In this document: in pieces, positions 38,693-48,375 of the stretch
Numbering within the stretch: position 1 is the stretch's first letter
How the letters are laid out: every line of letters starts with the position of its first letter
Source of the DNA: Deinococcus betulae
GTDB taxonomy: Bacteria; Deinococcota; Deinococci; Deinococcales; Deinococcaceae
Assembly (NCBI RefSeq): GCF_020166395.1
Contig: NZ_JAIQXU010000033.1
Location: 1-48,751, forward strand
Direction: 5' to 3'
DNA: 48,751 nt
Translations under genes and position numbers: made by a program
The notes under the pieces: model-generated
Database searches by the model: none
Seen by the model: only the letters and a program-made list of their open reading frames with translations
Told to the model about the DNA's origin: nothing

Positions 38693-38986
38693 ATGCGACG
38701 CCTGTTGCTGGTCGGGGCCCTTGCGCTGAGCGGATACGCCAACGCCGCCCCCTGGGAATACGCCACCTATCTCACTCTGGGCAGCATCGCCCAGGCCTGG
38801 AGCACGCCCGCCGGCTCTGTGTCCGGCAAGGACATTGACGCCATCCTCGACGCCCTGAAGTGCCCGCAGCGCGGCGTGACCGGCCTGCTGAACTGCGTGG
38901 GCGCAGACGGCTGGGAACTCGTGCAGGTCGTGACCGGCGACGGGGGCAGCACCACCAACTACATTTTTAAGCGTCCCAAACCCTAA
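38693..38986 (+). CDS. Secreted DUF4177-like small protein, 97 aa
   Basis: MRRLLLVGALALSGYANA is a signal peptide, cleaved before APWEYATYLTLGS. The mature part has the DUF4177 pattern: WEYATY at the start, GADGWELVQVV and a final strand YIFKRPKP, with an inserted loop bearing two cysteines (LKCPQRG, LLNCVGA). A secreted protein here is not part of normal tail assembly. It lies between a hairpin and a strong terminator, so it may be a moron acting in the lysogen's envelope. Confidence 0.7.
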   Translation: MRRLLLVGALALSGYANAAPWEYATYLTLGSIAQAWSTPAGSVSGKDIDAILDALKCPQRGVTGLLNCVGADGWELVQVVTGDGGSTTNYIFKRPKP

Positions 38987-38998
38987 CAACAGACTTCA

Positions 38999-39040
38999 GC
39001 GGTGGCCGCCCCAGATTGGAGGCGGCCACCGCCCTTTTGT
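38999..39040 (+). terminator. Strong terminator before the tape measure
   Basis: GCGGTGGCCGCC (38999-39010) and GGCGGCCACCGC (39021-39032) make a perfect 12-bp stem with a 10-nt loop, then CCTTTTGT. Confidence 0.85.
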
Positions 39041-39050
39041 CCACCCGGAG

Positions 39051-42000
39051 GTGGTCTCCATCAGCACGAACGTCGGCGGCGCCAACATTGAACTGACCGC
39101 GAACACCTCGCGCGCCCTGAACGCGGTGCGTGACCTGATCCGCACCGCCCAGCGTGACCTCGGTGCCCTGACCGGTGTGAAGGTGGACGCGGCCGTGAGG
39201 CTGCGTGGTCCCACCCGTGCGGAGGCGGCGGCCGCCCTCTCCAACGTCAAGGCGGAAAAGACCGTCAAGATCGTGATTGACAGCGCCGACGCGGCCACCC
39301 GCATCGGGCAGATCAGGACCCTGCTCCAAGGCCTGGGCGCCAGCGTCAGTGGTCTGTTTGCCATCAACACCACCGGCCTGGGCGCCATTCTCAGCGCCAC
39401 GACCTCCATGAACACCCAGTTCCGGACCACGATTACAGAGCTGCGGGCCGTGCTGGAAGAGATTCGCCGCACGCGACCTCCGACTGGTCCGCCCAGCGGC
39501 GCAGGCACAGGTGCAGGCGGCAGTGGGGGGTCAGGGGTCCTCAATCCCTACGCCGCCCAGCTACGCGCCCTCCAGGGCGACCTGAAGTCCAGCGCCCTCA
39601 ACACCACGCAGTTCGACGCGGCCACCCGTGCACTGAAGGCCTCAATTGACGCCGAGATCGCCAGTCTGCGCGGTCTCGGGGTGCTCACCGGCCAGCAACA
39701 GGCCAAACTCGACGCCCTGCGCGTGACCTCCGGACAGGTCGCCCAGGCCCTGAACCAGGTGGGCGCGCAGGCTGGGGTCCAGCAGCTGGGGCGCGACCTG
39801 CAAAATGTCCAGAGCCAGTACGAGCGCGGCGCAGCCAGCCTGCGCACCTACCTCCGCGAGCTGGAGCGCATCCGCACGGCGGGCGCCGCCCTGTCAGGCA
39901 CCCTGCGTGCTGGCAGCGCCGAAGCCCAGGCCCTGGAGCGGGTCATGGGTGGCCTGGGCACGGCCACCAAGCGCATCAACGACGCGAGTCTGGCCAAGCT
40001 GCGCGCCGACCTGGCGGGCGCCCGCACCGGTTTCGAGCAGGCCGTCAACGCGGCGGGGCGCTTTGCCGACAAGCGCGCGGCCGTCCGGGCCTACGAGGAC
40101 CAGATCCGGCAGCTGGAAGCCCGGCTGCGCAGCCTGGGCGAGCGCAGCAATCTCACCGTCTCGCAACTCGGGCAGATCAACCGCCTGACCGCGCAGCTCG
40201 GCAGTCAGCGCAACGCCCTGGACGGCCTGTTTACCCCCCTGGGGCTGAGTGGCGGGGTGCTGAACGCCCTGCGGATGCTGCCCCAGTTCGCGGCGCAGGC
40301 CGGGGGCAGTCTGGGTGCGGCGGCGCTTCAGGCCAGCACCTTTGCCAGTGGCCTGAGTGGGATCGGGGCGGCGGCTGGTCCGGCTGGTCTTGCGGTCACA
40401 GCAGTGGCCACCGCCGTCTTCGCCCTGGGTGCGGCGGCGGCCAGCACGGTTCGGGCCTACGCGCCGCTGCAGGACGCCATTCAGAACGCCAAGGCCACCC
40501 TCGGCCTGTACGGTGAGGCGGGGCGCGCCGCCGGGAAGCAACTCCAAGCCCTGGCTCAAGATCCCGCGCTCGCCAAGCTGGGCTTTGACAGTGTCCAGGC
40601 CGCCAAAGCCATTGAAGAACTGGGTAGCCGTGGCCTGGAAACCAGCGAGATTCTGGGCGGCGGGCTGAAGACGGCAGCCACCCTGGCGGCTGCCTCCGGG
40701 GTGAAAGATCTCAGCGTCAGTGCCGAGGTCCTCGTGGGCACCATGCGGGCCTTTGGCATCGAGGGGGCGGAGGCCGCGAAGGTGCCGGACTTGCTGGCTA
40801 ACGCGGCCAATGTGTCGGCCCTGAAGCTCGACGACTTCCGCCTGGCCATTGCGATGGGCGGCAGTGCGGCCCGCACCGCGAATGTGGACCTGAAGAGCTT
40901 CACCGCCGTCATGAGCCTGATGCGGGACCGCCTGATCGGGGCGTCCGATGCCGGGACCAGCTTCAAGGTCTTTACCCAGGCCCTGACGCCGAACAGCAAG
41001 GAAGCCGCCCGCGAGATGGCCAAGATCGGCTTCAACGCCTTTGACGCGGCCGGCAAGATGAAGGGCCTGCGGCAGATCACGGCCGAGCTGGAACAGGGCC
41101 TGACCGGCTACACCGACAAGCAGCGCCTGGCCACCCTGGAACTGATCTTCGGTTCGGACGGGGTGCGTACGGCCACCACGCTGCTGGACGCCTACAACAC
41201 CACGAATGCTCAGGGCGTGCGCCTGCTTGACCAACGGACGGCGGCCCTGGACAAACAGGGCACCTCTGACCTGGCGGCCAAAGAGCGCACCAGCAGTCTC
41301 GTGGCGGCCCAGATTGAGCTGAACAACAAGATTCTGCTGCTCAAGCAGCGCATTGGCGAAACCCTGGCGCCAGCAGTTGAAGGGCTGATCAAGGTATTCG
41401 GGCGCTTTCTGGACGACGTGCTGGAACCGGTGGTCACCAAGCTCGAAGCGTTCATGAAGCTCGTCGGCAGCGCTAAAACGCCGCAAGAACTCAAGATCGC
41501 CCTGAAAATCACGCCGGGCGACGACTTCACCACAAAGGTGCTGAAGTTCCTGAGCGGAGGCTCGCAGGAACTGGGCTCGCTGACCACACCCGGGAAAGGG
41601 GCCGTGGGCTCGGTCCTGAACACCTTCATGTACGGCCCGCTCGGGGCGCTGCTCAAATACGGGTCTGGCACCGCCAAGGGCGTCATGAACGCCCTGACCG
41701 AGGGGCAGCGGCGTGGAGCGGCCGCCGAGCTGCGCACCAACCTGATCGACAGCAACCTGATTAGGCCCCTGGACGGCCCAGATGGGGCCTATCGCCAGGT
41801 CACGGCCATCCTGGGCAACTTCGACCACTACATGCGCCTGTGGCAGAACAACTTGCAGGGGGGCGCAGACGCAGTCAAAGCCAGCCTAGCGACCAATTTG
41901 CTGGACCCGAAGGGCGCGCAGCAGGCGGGGTCGCTCTGGACTTCGGCCATGATCGGCTCCCTGAAGGACGTCTTCGTTTCTGATCCGAAAGTGGATTCGG

Positions 42001-45000
42001 ACTGCGCGGTGATCGCCAGCGCCATCCTGAAAACGCTGGGGGTCAAGATTCAGGGCGCGGCCAACGCGGGCACGCTCGCCAAGCAGGTGGCGGCGGTCAG
42101 CACCCGGGTCAGCCAGGCTGAGGCCCAGCCGGGTGACTTCGTGGATTTCTCGGGCAAGGGGTACGGCGCGGTCAGTGGACATCACAGCGCTCTGGTGGTG
42201 GGGCGGGACTCGGAAGGGCGCCTATTGATCATCCAGAACCCCGGTGGCAGCCGAGGCAAAGACGTGCCCACCACAGTGTCACCCTTTGAGGTGCTGCCCG
42301 GCGGGACAGCCACGTTCTACCGGCCGAACGTCAGTCCCTATGCCGTGGGTGGCACAGGGGCGCCCGCCGCTCCAGTGGTGAACCCCTTTACGGGCAAGGT
42401 CACCACCCCCGCCGCTACCCCGCCTGCACCCCGTGGCCCAGCCAGCAGCGCAGCCCTCAAAGCAGAAGCAGCCCGCTTGCTCAAGGCAGAAAAGGACGCC
42501 CTGAAGTCCGAGGATGTAGACCGCATCGTGCAGGTGCAGAACCTGCTGGAAGCCTTCGGGAAAGCCAGTCCCCGCGCGGCGGCGGCTCTCGATCTGGTAC
42601 GCAGTAAGCTAGGCGAAACGAAAAAGGCCACCAGTCAGTTTGGGCAGGGGTTTGACCGACTTTCCCAGCAACTGGAAGACGCAGAGAACAGCTTCAAGCT
42701 TGACGACAGCGCCACCGCCTATATCAAGAGTCTTCAGGGCATCAGTGCGGCAGCCCTGAAGGCAGCCACTGCCGAGAAGAACGCCTACGGCGAGACTGAG
42801 AAGTACCAGGCGCTGCGCAAACTGGGAGCCGACGTGGCCAGCAAGGCCCGCCAGCAGCAGGAGGGCCTCGACCGCGACGCCGAGCAGACCCAGAAGGAGC
42901 GCGAACGCAAGGAGAAAGAGGCCGAGGAGAAGCGCAGGCAGAAGGAGGCCGACGCCAAGGCCAAACGCGAACAAGCCGCCCAGCAACTGCTTGAGCTGAA
43001 CCGCCTGGTAGGCGAGGGGCGGGTCAAAGATGCCGAGCGCGTGCTAGGCCAGCTCAAAGCCACTCAGCAGGAGGAACTCGACCTCGCGGGCAGCAACGCC
43101 AGTGAGCGGCTGGCCATCGTGCAGGAGACGGGGCCGGCCATTCTGGAGGTGGAGCGCCGCCTGGCCCTGCGCGCCCGGTCGCTGGCGGTCAAGGACGCGC
43201 AGGTGTGGGCCGACTCAGAAAAAGAGAAGGCCAAAGCCGCCCTGAGTGGGCAGGCCCTGCGTGCCCGTGAGCAACTCATCGAGCAGCAGCGCGTGGCGAT
43301 GGTAGGGGACGCTTACGAGGACGCCCGCCTCACCATTGAAGGGGCGGAGCGCGCCCAGACCAAAGCCGTCCGCACCGAAACGGCGGCCCGCGCTGAAGCC
43401 CTTTCGGGGCTAAAGGCACAGTACGAATCCACGCTGGACGCCTTCGCCCAGCGGCTGGGTGAGGGAACGTTCACCGACGCCGAACTGACCGCCTACTGGC
43501 GGGACCTGAACGGGCTCCTGCGGGACGCCACGGCCGCCGGCCTGCAGCTGGACCCGGCGCTGGTGGCGCTACGCAACCGCAGCCGCGCGCTGGCCCAGGA
43601 GGCGCCGGGCGTGCGGGCCTGGGCTCAGGCCTTCCAGGAGGCCCAGACCGCCGACGCTGCCCAGTACAGCAACACCGACGCGGTGATGGACTACAGCCTG
43701 CGCGCCAGTTATGGCGTGGGCGAGTCGGGGTACCAAGCGGCGTTGGCCGGGTTCGGGGTCCGCAGCCTTGAGCAGCTGGAGGCGTACAACCGCACGGCGG
43801 CGGAATCCATGCGGCGGGTGTACGGCGACGTGCTGGCCCAGATGGAAGAGGACATGGCGGCCGCCGCTGAGCGCGCCGTCGCCCTACTGGACTACTACCG
43901 CGCCGAAGCGGAGAGGGTCGCGGACGAGGTGGCCACCCAGGCTGATTTGGCCCTGGGCCGAAAGAATCAGGCGGACGGCACCCGCGTGCAGGGTCTGGCC
44001 CAGAGCGGGCCGCGCACCCTCCTGAATTTCTTGGGAGGACAGGGCAACGCCTTCTTCGGCGACCGCTATTGGACCGAACTGGGCGAACAGGGCCGCGCCG
44101 ACTTTATGGCGGCCCTGGACCGCTTTGCCCCCGAGGATTTCAGCAGCCTGGGTGTCTCGTTTCTGCGCGGCATCCGTAACCAGATCGGGGACTCGCCTGA
44201 ATGGACGGCACTCGTTGAGAAGCTGAGCGGCGGCATCGAGGTCGCTCAGCAGAAAGCGGGCACGGCCGAGGGCATGACCGACCTGGGCAAGGTCTTCGCG
44301 CAGTTCCAGGGACTCGACAGCCGGGCCGCCGGCTACGCCGAGACCCTGCGCACCCAGCTGCTGCCTGAACTGGAGCGCATCCGCGACAGCAGCAGTGACG
44401 AGTCGGTGAAGGATATGGCGGGCAAAGCCATTGACGCCCTGACCGGCGAGGTGGACGCGGCTCGCCAGCTGGCCGACCTGGCCTTCGACACCCGCCTCTC
44501 GGCCCTGGACACCCAGCGGTCGCTGGGCACCCTCTCGGAGCGGGCCTACCTCCAGCAGCGGCAGGTCATCCTGATCGAGCAGGAAACGGCCCGCTACCGA
44601 CTCGACACCCAGGACAAGACAGGTAAAGCCCTGGAACTGGCCGAGGCGCAGCATCAGCAGCGGCTGGGGCAGATTCTGGCGGGGGGCCTCATCAGCAGCG
44701 CCGACCTGACCCGGACGGCGCAGGAAGAACTCAAGCGCGCTCAGGGCGAACTCAATCAGGTGCTGGGCCTGAGCGAACCCGCCTACCAGTCGCAGGTCCG
44801 CAGCCTGGAGGAGCTGAAAAAGAAGTACCCGGAACTGACCGCCGAGATTGACCGACTGATCAGCCGCTACAGGGAACTTCAGAAGCTGGACCCCCTGACC
44901 CAGGGCCTGAAGACCGCCAGCCAGGTCCTTGGGAAGAACACGCCGCTTCAGGCGGGCCTGAGCGCTGTCACCGATGGTCTGGCCGCTTTCTTCGGGGCCG

Positions 45001-46001
45001 GCGGGAAGTCCGGGGGCAAAGAAGCCGTCCTGAAAGGCGCAGCCAGCCTCGTGGGCGGCCTGATGGACGTCTTCAAAACCGGGGACGAGGATACCGACCG
45101 CGTGGTGGGCACCTTTGTGTCTGGCCTTCAGGGCACGCTGATGCAGCTGGCTCAGGGCAACTGGGTGGGGGCCATCGTGGCGGGCGTGGCCACCGTGGTC
45201 AGCACCATCGTGGACATCTTTGTGGGCGGCGCCAACAGCGCCCGGAAGGCCCGTGAGCAGATCGGTGAAGCCACGAAAGGCATCAAGTTCTTCGACACCA
45301 GCAGCTATGCGAAGGTCGAGAGCCGGGGCGGCTTCTGGGGCTTCCTGGGCTTCAAGAAGTCCACGATTGATCAGGAGGCCCTCGACATCGCCCGTACGCT
45401 GGGCGACGCGCTGTACGAGGCGGTCAGCGGCGGGATGCTGGAAGGCATCAAGGCCGGCAAGGCCAACTTCAGTGACCTGGGCATCGACATGCGCAAGGCC
45501 CTCTCTCAGAACATCCTGCAAGGCCTGATTGACGGCTTCCTGCAGGGCGAGGTGATGAAGAACATCGTTCAGCCCTTTCTGGACAAGTTCATCGCTGCTA
45601 AGAAAACCGCTGACCCAGCCGACGATATTCGCGCCGCGCAGGAGTTGCAGCAGGCGATTATCAGCGGCAACACGGCGCTCGCCGACTTCTACCAGACCGT
45701 CCTCGTGCCCACGAGCCAGCAGCTGGGCGTGTTTGGTGAGGACGGCGCAGGCACGCCGCTGGGCCGCACCGCCTCTGAAGAATTGGGCCTACCGGCCAGC
45801 GTGCAGGTGCGCCTGAACACCGATCTGGCCAAGCAGCAGCAGGCCAGCCAGCAGACCCTGGAATCGGCCCGCATCATCGAGCGCGCTGCTCAGGTCTTTG
45901 AGCGTGCCACGCAGAACGGTCTCAGTGCCGATGTCCGCATCACCCAACCAGTTCCCGAAATCCGCGTTCGCGCCCGCAGCGGCGCGCTGCTCAACGGCTG
46001 A
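39051..46001 (+). CDS. Tape measure protein with embedded NlpC/P60-like peptidase, about 2,316 aa
   Basis: Sets tail length and enters the cell during infection. Residues ~463-705 are a TP901-type tape-measure core (YAPLQDAIQNAKATLGLYGE ... LIFGSDGVRTATTLLDAYN) preceded by a hydrophobic segment (AVTAVATAVFALGAAAAS). Residues ~980-1095 form a peptidase: SDCAVIAS (C985), AQPGDFVDF, GHHSALVVGR (H1045) and IQNPGG, suited to opening peptidoglycan. A charged coiled coil spans ~1265-1320 and a second hydrophobic stretch lies near 2040. GTG at 39051 is fused to the Shine-Dalgarno GGAGGTGG, so the exact start is unsure. Confidence 0.9.
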   Translation: MVSISTNVGGANIELTANTSRALNAVRDLIRTAQRDLGALTGVKVDAAVRLRGPTRAEAAAALSNVKAEKTVKIVIDSADAATRIGQIRTLLQGLGASVSGLFAINTTGLGAILSATTSMNTQFRTTITELRAVLEEIRRTRPPTGPPSGAGTGAGGSGGSGVLNPYAAQLRALQGDLKSSALNTTQFDAATRALKASIDAEIASLRGLGVLTGQQQAKLDALRVTSGQVAQALNQVGAQAGVQQLGRDLQNVQSQYERGAASLRTYLRELERIRTAGAALSGTLRAGSAEAQALERVMGGLGTATKRINDASLAKLRADLAGARTGFEQAVNAAGRFADKRAAVRAYEDQIRQLEARLRSLGERSNLTVSQLGQINRLTAQLGSQRNALDGLFTPLGLSGGVLNALRMLPQFAAQAGGSLGAAALQASTFASGLSGIGAAAGPAGLAVTAVATAVFALGAAAASTVRAYAPLQDAIQNAKATLGLYGEAGRAAGKQLQALAQDPALAKLGFDSVQAAKAIEELGSRGLETSEILGGGLKTAATLAAASGVKDLSVSAEVLVGTMRAFGIEGAEAAKVPDLLANAANVSALKLDDFRLAIAMGGSAARTANVDLKSFTAVMSLMRDRLIGASDAGTSFKVFTQALTPNSKEAAREMAKIGFNAFDAAGKMKGLRQITAELEQGLTGYTDKQRLATLELIFGSDGVRTATTLLDAYNTTNAQGVRLLDQRTAALDKQGTSDLAAKERTSSLVAAQIELNNKILLLKQRIGETLAPAVEGLIKVFGRFLDDVLEPVVTKLEAFMKLVGSAKTPQELKIALKITPGDDFTTKVLKFLSGGSQELGSLTTPGKGAVGSVLNTFMYGPLGALLKYGSGTAKGVMNALTEGQRRGAAAELRTNLIDSNLIRPLDGPDGAYRQVTAILGNFDHYMRLWQNNLQGGADAVKASLATNLLDPKGAQQAGSLWTSAMIGSLKDVFVSDPKVDSDCAVIASAILKTLGVKIQGAANAGTLAKQVAAVSTRVSQAEAQPGDFVDFSGKGYGAVSGHHSALVVGRDSEGRLLIIQNPGGSRGKDVPTTVSPFEVLPGGTATFYRPNVSPYAVGGTGAPAAPVVNPFTGKVTTPAATPPAPRGPASSAALKAEAARLLKAEKDALKSEDVDRIVQVQNLLEAFGKASPRAAAALDLVRSKLGETKKATSQFGQGFDRLSQQLEDAENSFKLDDSATAYIKSLQGISAAALKAATAEKNAYGETEKYQALRKLGADVASKARQQQEGLDRDAEQTQKERERKEKEAEEKRRQKEADAKAKREQAAQQLLELNRLVGEGRVKDAERVLGQLKATQQEELDLAGSNASERLAIVQETGPAILEVERRLALRARSLAVKDAQVWADSEKEKAKAALSGQALRAREQLIEQQRVAMVGDAYEDARLTIEGAERAQTKAVRTETAARAEALSGLKAQYESTLDAFAQRLGEGTFTDAELTAYWRDLNGLLRDATAAGLQLDPALVALRNRSRALAQEAPGVRAWAQAFQEAQTADAAQYSNTDAVMDYSLRASYGVGESGYQAALAGFGVRSLEQLEAYNRTAAESMRRVYGDVLAQMEEDMAAAAERAVALLDYYRAEAERVADEVATQADLALGRKNQADGTRVQGLAQSGPRTLLNFLGGQGNAFFGDRYWTELGEQGRADFMAALDRFAPEDFSSLGVSFLRGIRNQIGDSPEWTALVEKLSGGIEVAQQKAGTAEGMTDLGKVFAQFQGLDSRAAGYAETLRTQLLPELERIRDSSSDESVKDMAGKAIDALTGEVDAARQLADLAFDTRLSALDTQRSLGTLSERAYLQQRQVILIEQETARYRLDTQDKTGKALELAEAQHQQRLGQILAGGLISSADLTRTAQEELKRAQGELNQVLGLSEPAYQSQVRSLEELKKKYPELTAEIDRLISRYRELQKLDPLTQGLKTASQVLGKNTPLQAGLSAVTDGLAAFFGAGGKSGGKEAVLKGAASLVGGLMDVFKTGDEDTDRVVGTFVSGLQGTLMQLAQGNWVGAIVAGVATVVSTIVDIFVGGANSARKAREQIGEATKGIKFFDTSSYAKVESRGGFWGFLGFKKSTIDQEALDIARTLGDALYEAVSGGMLEGIKAGKANFSDLGIDMRKALSQNILQGLIDGFLQGEVMKNIVQPFLDKFIAAKKTADPADDIRAAQELQQAIISGNTALADFYQTVLVPTSQQLGVFGEDGAGTPLGRTASEELGLPASVQVRLNTDLAKQQQASQQTLESARIIERAAQVFERATQNGLSADVRITQPVPEIRVRARSGALLNG

Positions 46002-46018
46002 CCCCCCGGAGGTGACCC

Positions 46019-47743
46019 GTGACCAACCCCAACGACTGTCCCCCCCTCTACAAATTCGTGGTCCTGACCCACGCCGGGGCCTTCAAGCATGACCTCGTGC
46101 TCGACGGCCTCGGCACCCTGGCCACCGGCCAGCAGGCCCTGCGCCTCGCGGACGGCCCGGTCCTCGAAGTCCGTCCCGGCGGGGACTGCCGCCAGGCCAG
46201 CTTCAGTGGCGTCTCGTCTCACCTGGGCATCGGGTACGAAGACCTCGTCGAGGTCTGGTGGAGTGAGGACGGCGGCGCCACCTGGCAGGCCCGCTGGTCT
46301 GGCTCCGCCGACACCGTGCCCGCCCTGCGTCACCCCGACGCGGACGGCTACGTGCTCTACGGGCTGCGTCAGCGCCTGGACCGCGTGGAGGTGCGGGAGA
46401 CCATCCCGCAGGATTTTCCCAACCGCCAGTGGGCGCAGATGCTGACGGCCGTCATCGCCTCGGGGCAACTCGGGCAGGCCGTCAAAGTGCCCCAGTTGCC
46501 CAGCATCGGCATCGGCACCCCCCGCCCCGCCATCGTGCCCCGGTACGAGTCGCCCATGCAGATCGCCGACAAGTGGCTGACCGCCGACCTGGAAGACGCC
46601 TCTGCAGGCATCGGGGACTACGGCGTAAATGCCCAGCGCCAGCCGATCTGGGGCAAGCCGGACGGCCTGCACATTTTCGACGAGCGGGACGGCGTGATCA
46701 TCCAGGGGCAGCGGGGGTCCAGCGCCAAACTCCGCACCCACGTGCGGGCCACCTGGAACCGCCCGGGGCCCGGCCCCTACGAGGTGTTCGGCCAGAGCCT
46801 GCTGGGGCAGCAGGAGGGCGCCCAGACCACCCTGCTCGTGCAGGTGGCAGACCCTGCGGTGTATGGCCACAGCTCGCGGCGGGAGTTACTTAAGCCCCTC
46901 CCTCAGTACTTCACCCGCGCGCCGTGTATCGGGGTCAGCGCCGACTGGACACCGGGAGCCGGCACCCGCGCGCCGGTCGTGGTGGGGGGTCAGGCCACCC
47001 TGGTGCCGCTGGCGCCCTGGGCGGCGGTGGGCTTTCACGGCGATCTGAACAGCCTGAATGACGGCGATGTGAACACCGCCCTGGCGGTGTACGGTCCCCC
47101 CACCGTGCAGGACCCTCACACCGGCCAGCTGGTGACGGCACAGGGCGGCACCTTCCTGGTCCGGGTGAAGTACCCGCCTGGCCCGGTGCCCTGGGGGGTG
47201 GCGGTGCATGTGCTGGGCGGCATCGTGACCGGGTTTCTGTTCGATGACGTGCTGGACGTGCGCTGCCCGCCGGAGCCGGATGGCCTCCTGCTCTTTCCCG
47301 ACGAGGTGCGGCAGTGGATTGCTGACCACTGGGACAGCGGCGCCCTCAGCGAGGTGGCGGTGCGCGTGGCCCGCACGGGGACGGGGCCGATCTACCTCAC
47401 AACCCTGGGCATGCTGTTCATGGACGAGGCGGCCGTCAAGCGGGACGTGATGCGCCTGGCCCACCTGCCCACCCCGGAGCCCGAAACCATCCGGGTGCCG
47501 GGCTGGAACGTGGCGCCGCGCGCGTTCGTGACCTGCATCTACCGAGCGCCGGACGGGAGTGAAGAGGGCCGCAGCGAGGCCCGCCGGGCGGACCTGTACC
47601 GCTACGTGATCGACGAGGACGGCCAGGCCTGGACTGAGGTGCAGGTGGGCCAGGCCGACGACGCCGACGACGTGGCGCAGGCCGCGCAGGCTGAGCGCCG
47701 GGTCCAGCAGGCGGCCCTGTCCAACGCCGTGAGTGCCCGCTGA
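46019..47743 (+). CDS. Tail-tip/baseplate protein, 574 aa
   Basis: GTG with a strong GGAGGTGA four bases upstream. A large, beta-rich protein (KFVVLTHAGAFKHDLVLDGL, YEDLVEVWWSEDGGATWQAR) with cysteines and a C-terminal helical tail (VAQAAQAERRVQQAALS). The gene directly after the tape measure in siphophages encodes distal-tail or hub components; no specific family signature is seen. Next gene overlaps by TGATG. Confidence 0.65.
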   Translation: MTNPNDCPPLYKFVVLTHAGAFKHDLVLDGLGTLATGQQALRLADGPVLEVRPGGDCRQASFSGVSSHLGIGYEDLVEVWWSEDGGATWQARWSGSADTVPALRHPDADGYVLYGLRQRLDRVEVRETIPQDFPNRQWAQMLTAVIASGQLGQAVKVPQLPSIGIGTPRPAIVPRYESPMQIADKWLTADLEDASAGIGDYGVNAQRQPIWGKPDGLHIFDERDGVIIQGQRGSSAKLRTHVRATWNRPGPGPYEVFGQSLLGQQEGAQTTLLVQVADPAVYGHSSRRELLKPLPQYFTRAPCIGVSADWTPGAGTRAPVVVGGQATLVPLAPWAAVGFHGDLNSLNDGDVNTALAVYGPPTVQDPHTGQLVTAQGGTFLVRVKYPPGPVPWGVAVHVLGGIVTGFLFDDVLDVRCPPEPDGLLLFPDEVRQWIADHWDSGALSEVAVRVARTGTGPIYLTTLGMLFMDEAAVKRDVMRLAHLPTPEPETIRVPGWNVAPRAFVTCIYRAPDGSEEGRSEARRADLYRYVIDEDGQAWTEVQVGQADDADDVAQAAQAERRVQQAALSNAVSAR

Positions 47744-48357
47744 TGCAGATCACGGTTCAAACCTTTGACGGCCGCCCCTGGCTGCTGCCCTACCCAGCCG
47801 GGCATAAAGACGACAAGCTGGAGTTCAACCGGACCCAGCACCAGACGCGCGGCAGTGGCCGGGCCTTCCTGTCCGGGGCCGGCACCAGCAAGGCTGTGGT
47901 GATGGAGGTCGAAATCCCCTGCACCGCGCGCATCCTGCCGGCCCAGGCGTCCTGGGACACGGGCGTGAACACCCCCGGCCTGATCACGCGGCGCAAGGAG
48001 CTGTGGGAGGGGGTGCTGGAGCGCACCGAGCGCTGGTACTGCGGGGCGCGCTTCCGGCAGGTGCTGGGCGTGCAGCTGTTCGACCGCAGCGAGTTCGCGG
48101 TGCTGCGCGCCCAGCTGCTGCTGCGTGACCCCCTGTGGTACCTGAGTCCAGACGATAAGCGGCCCCGGCGTTACCCCTTTGAAGATGGCCTGGGCCTGTA
48201 CCCGCTGGGCATGTTGCAGGTCGTGGATGAGGGGGACGGCTATTACGAAGTCGAATACCTGGGCGGCGTGCAAGGGACGCCCACCACGTACACCGCGCCG
48301 TACACGGGGCTGGTGTTTCACCCTTTGGAGCTGAGCTATGACGATGAACAGAACTGA
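47743..48357 (+). CDS. Distal-tail-like protein, 204 aa
   Basis: ATG overlapping the previous stop. Short beta-rich protein (QITVQTFDGRPWLLPYPAGH, AVVMEVEIPCTARILPAQAS) with the block FDRSEFAVLRAQLLLRDPLW and LSPDDKRPRRYPF, similar in pattern to siphophage distal tail proteins. Assigned by position and pattern only. Confidence 0.6.
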   Translation: MQITVQTFDGRPWLLPYPAGHKDDKLEFNRTQHQTRGSGRAFLSGAGTSKAVVMEVEIPCTARILPAQASWDTGVNTPGLITRRKELWEGVLERTERWYCGARFRQVLGVQLFDRSEFAVLRAQLLLRDPLWYLSPDDKRPRRYPFEDGLGLYPLGMLQVVDEGDGYYEVEYLGGVQGTPTTYTAPYTGLVFHPLELSYDDEQN

Positions 48358-48375
48358 TCTGGCTGGTAGGGCACT

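Noticed and set aside
43884..45521. Long minus-strand frame opposite the tape measure
   Set aside because: Codon-bias shadow of the tape-measure gene; no ribosome site or motif.
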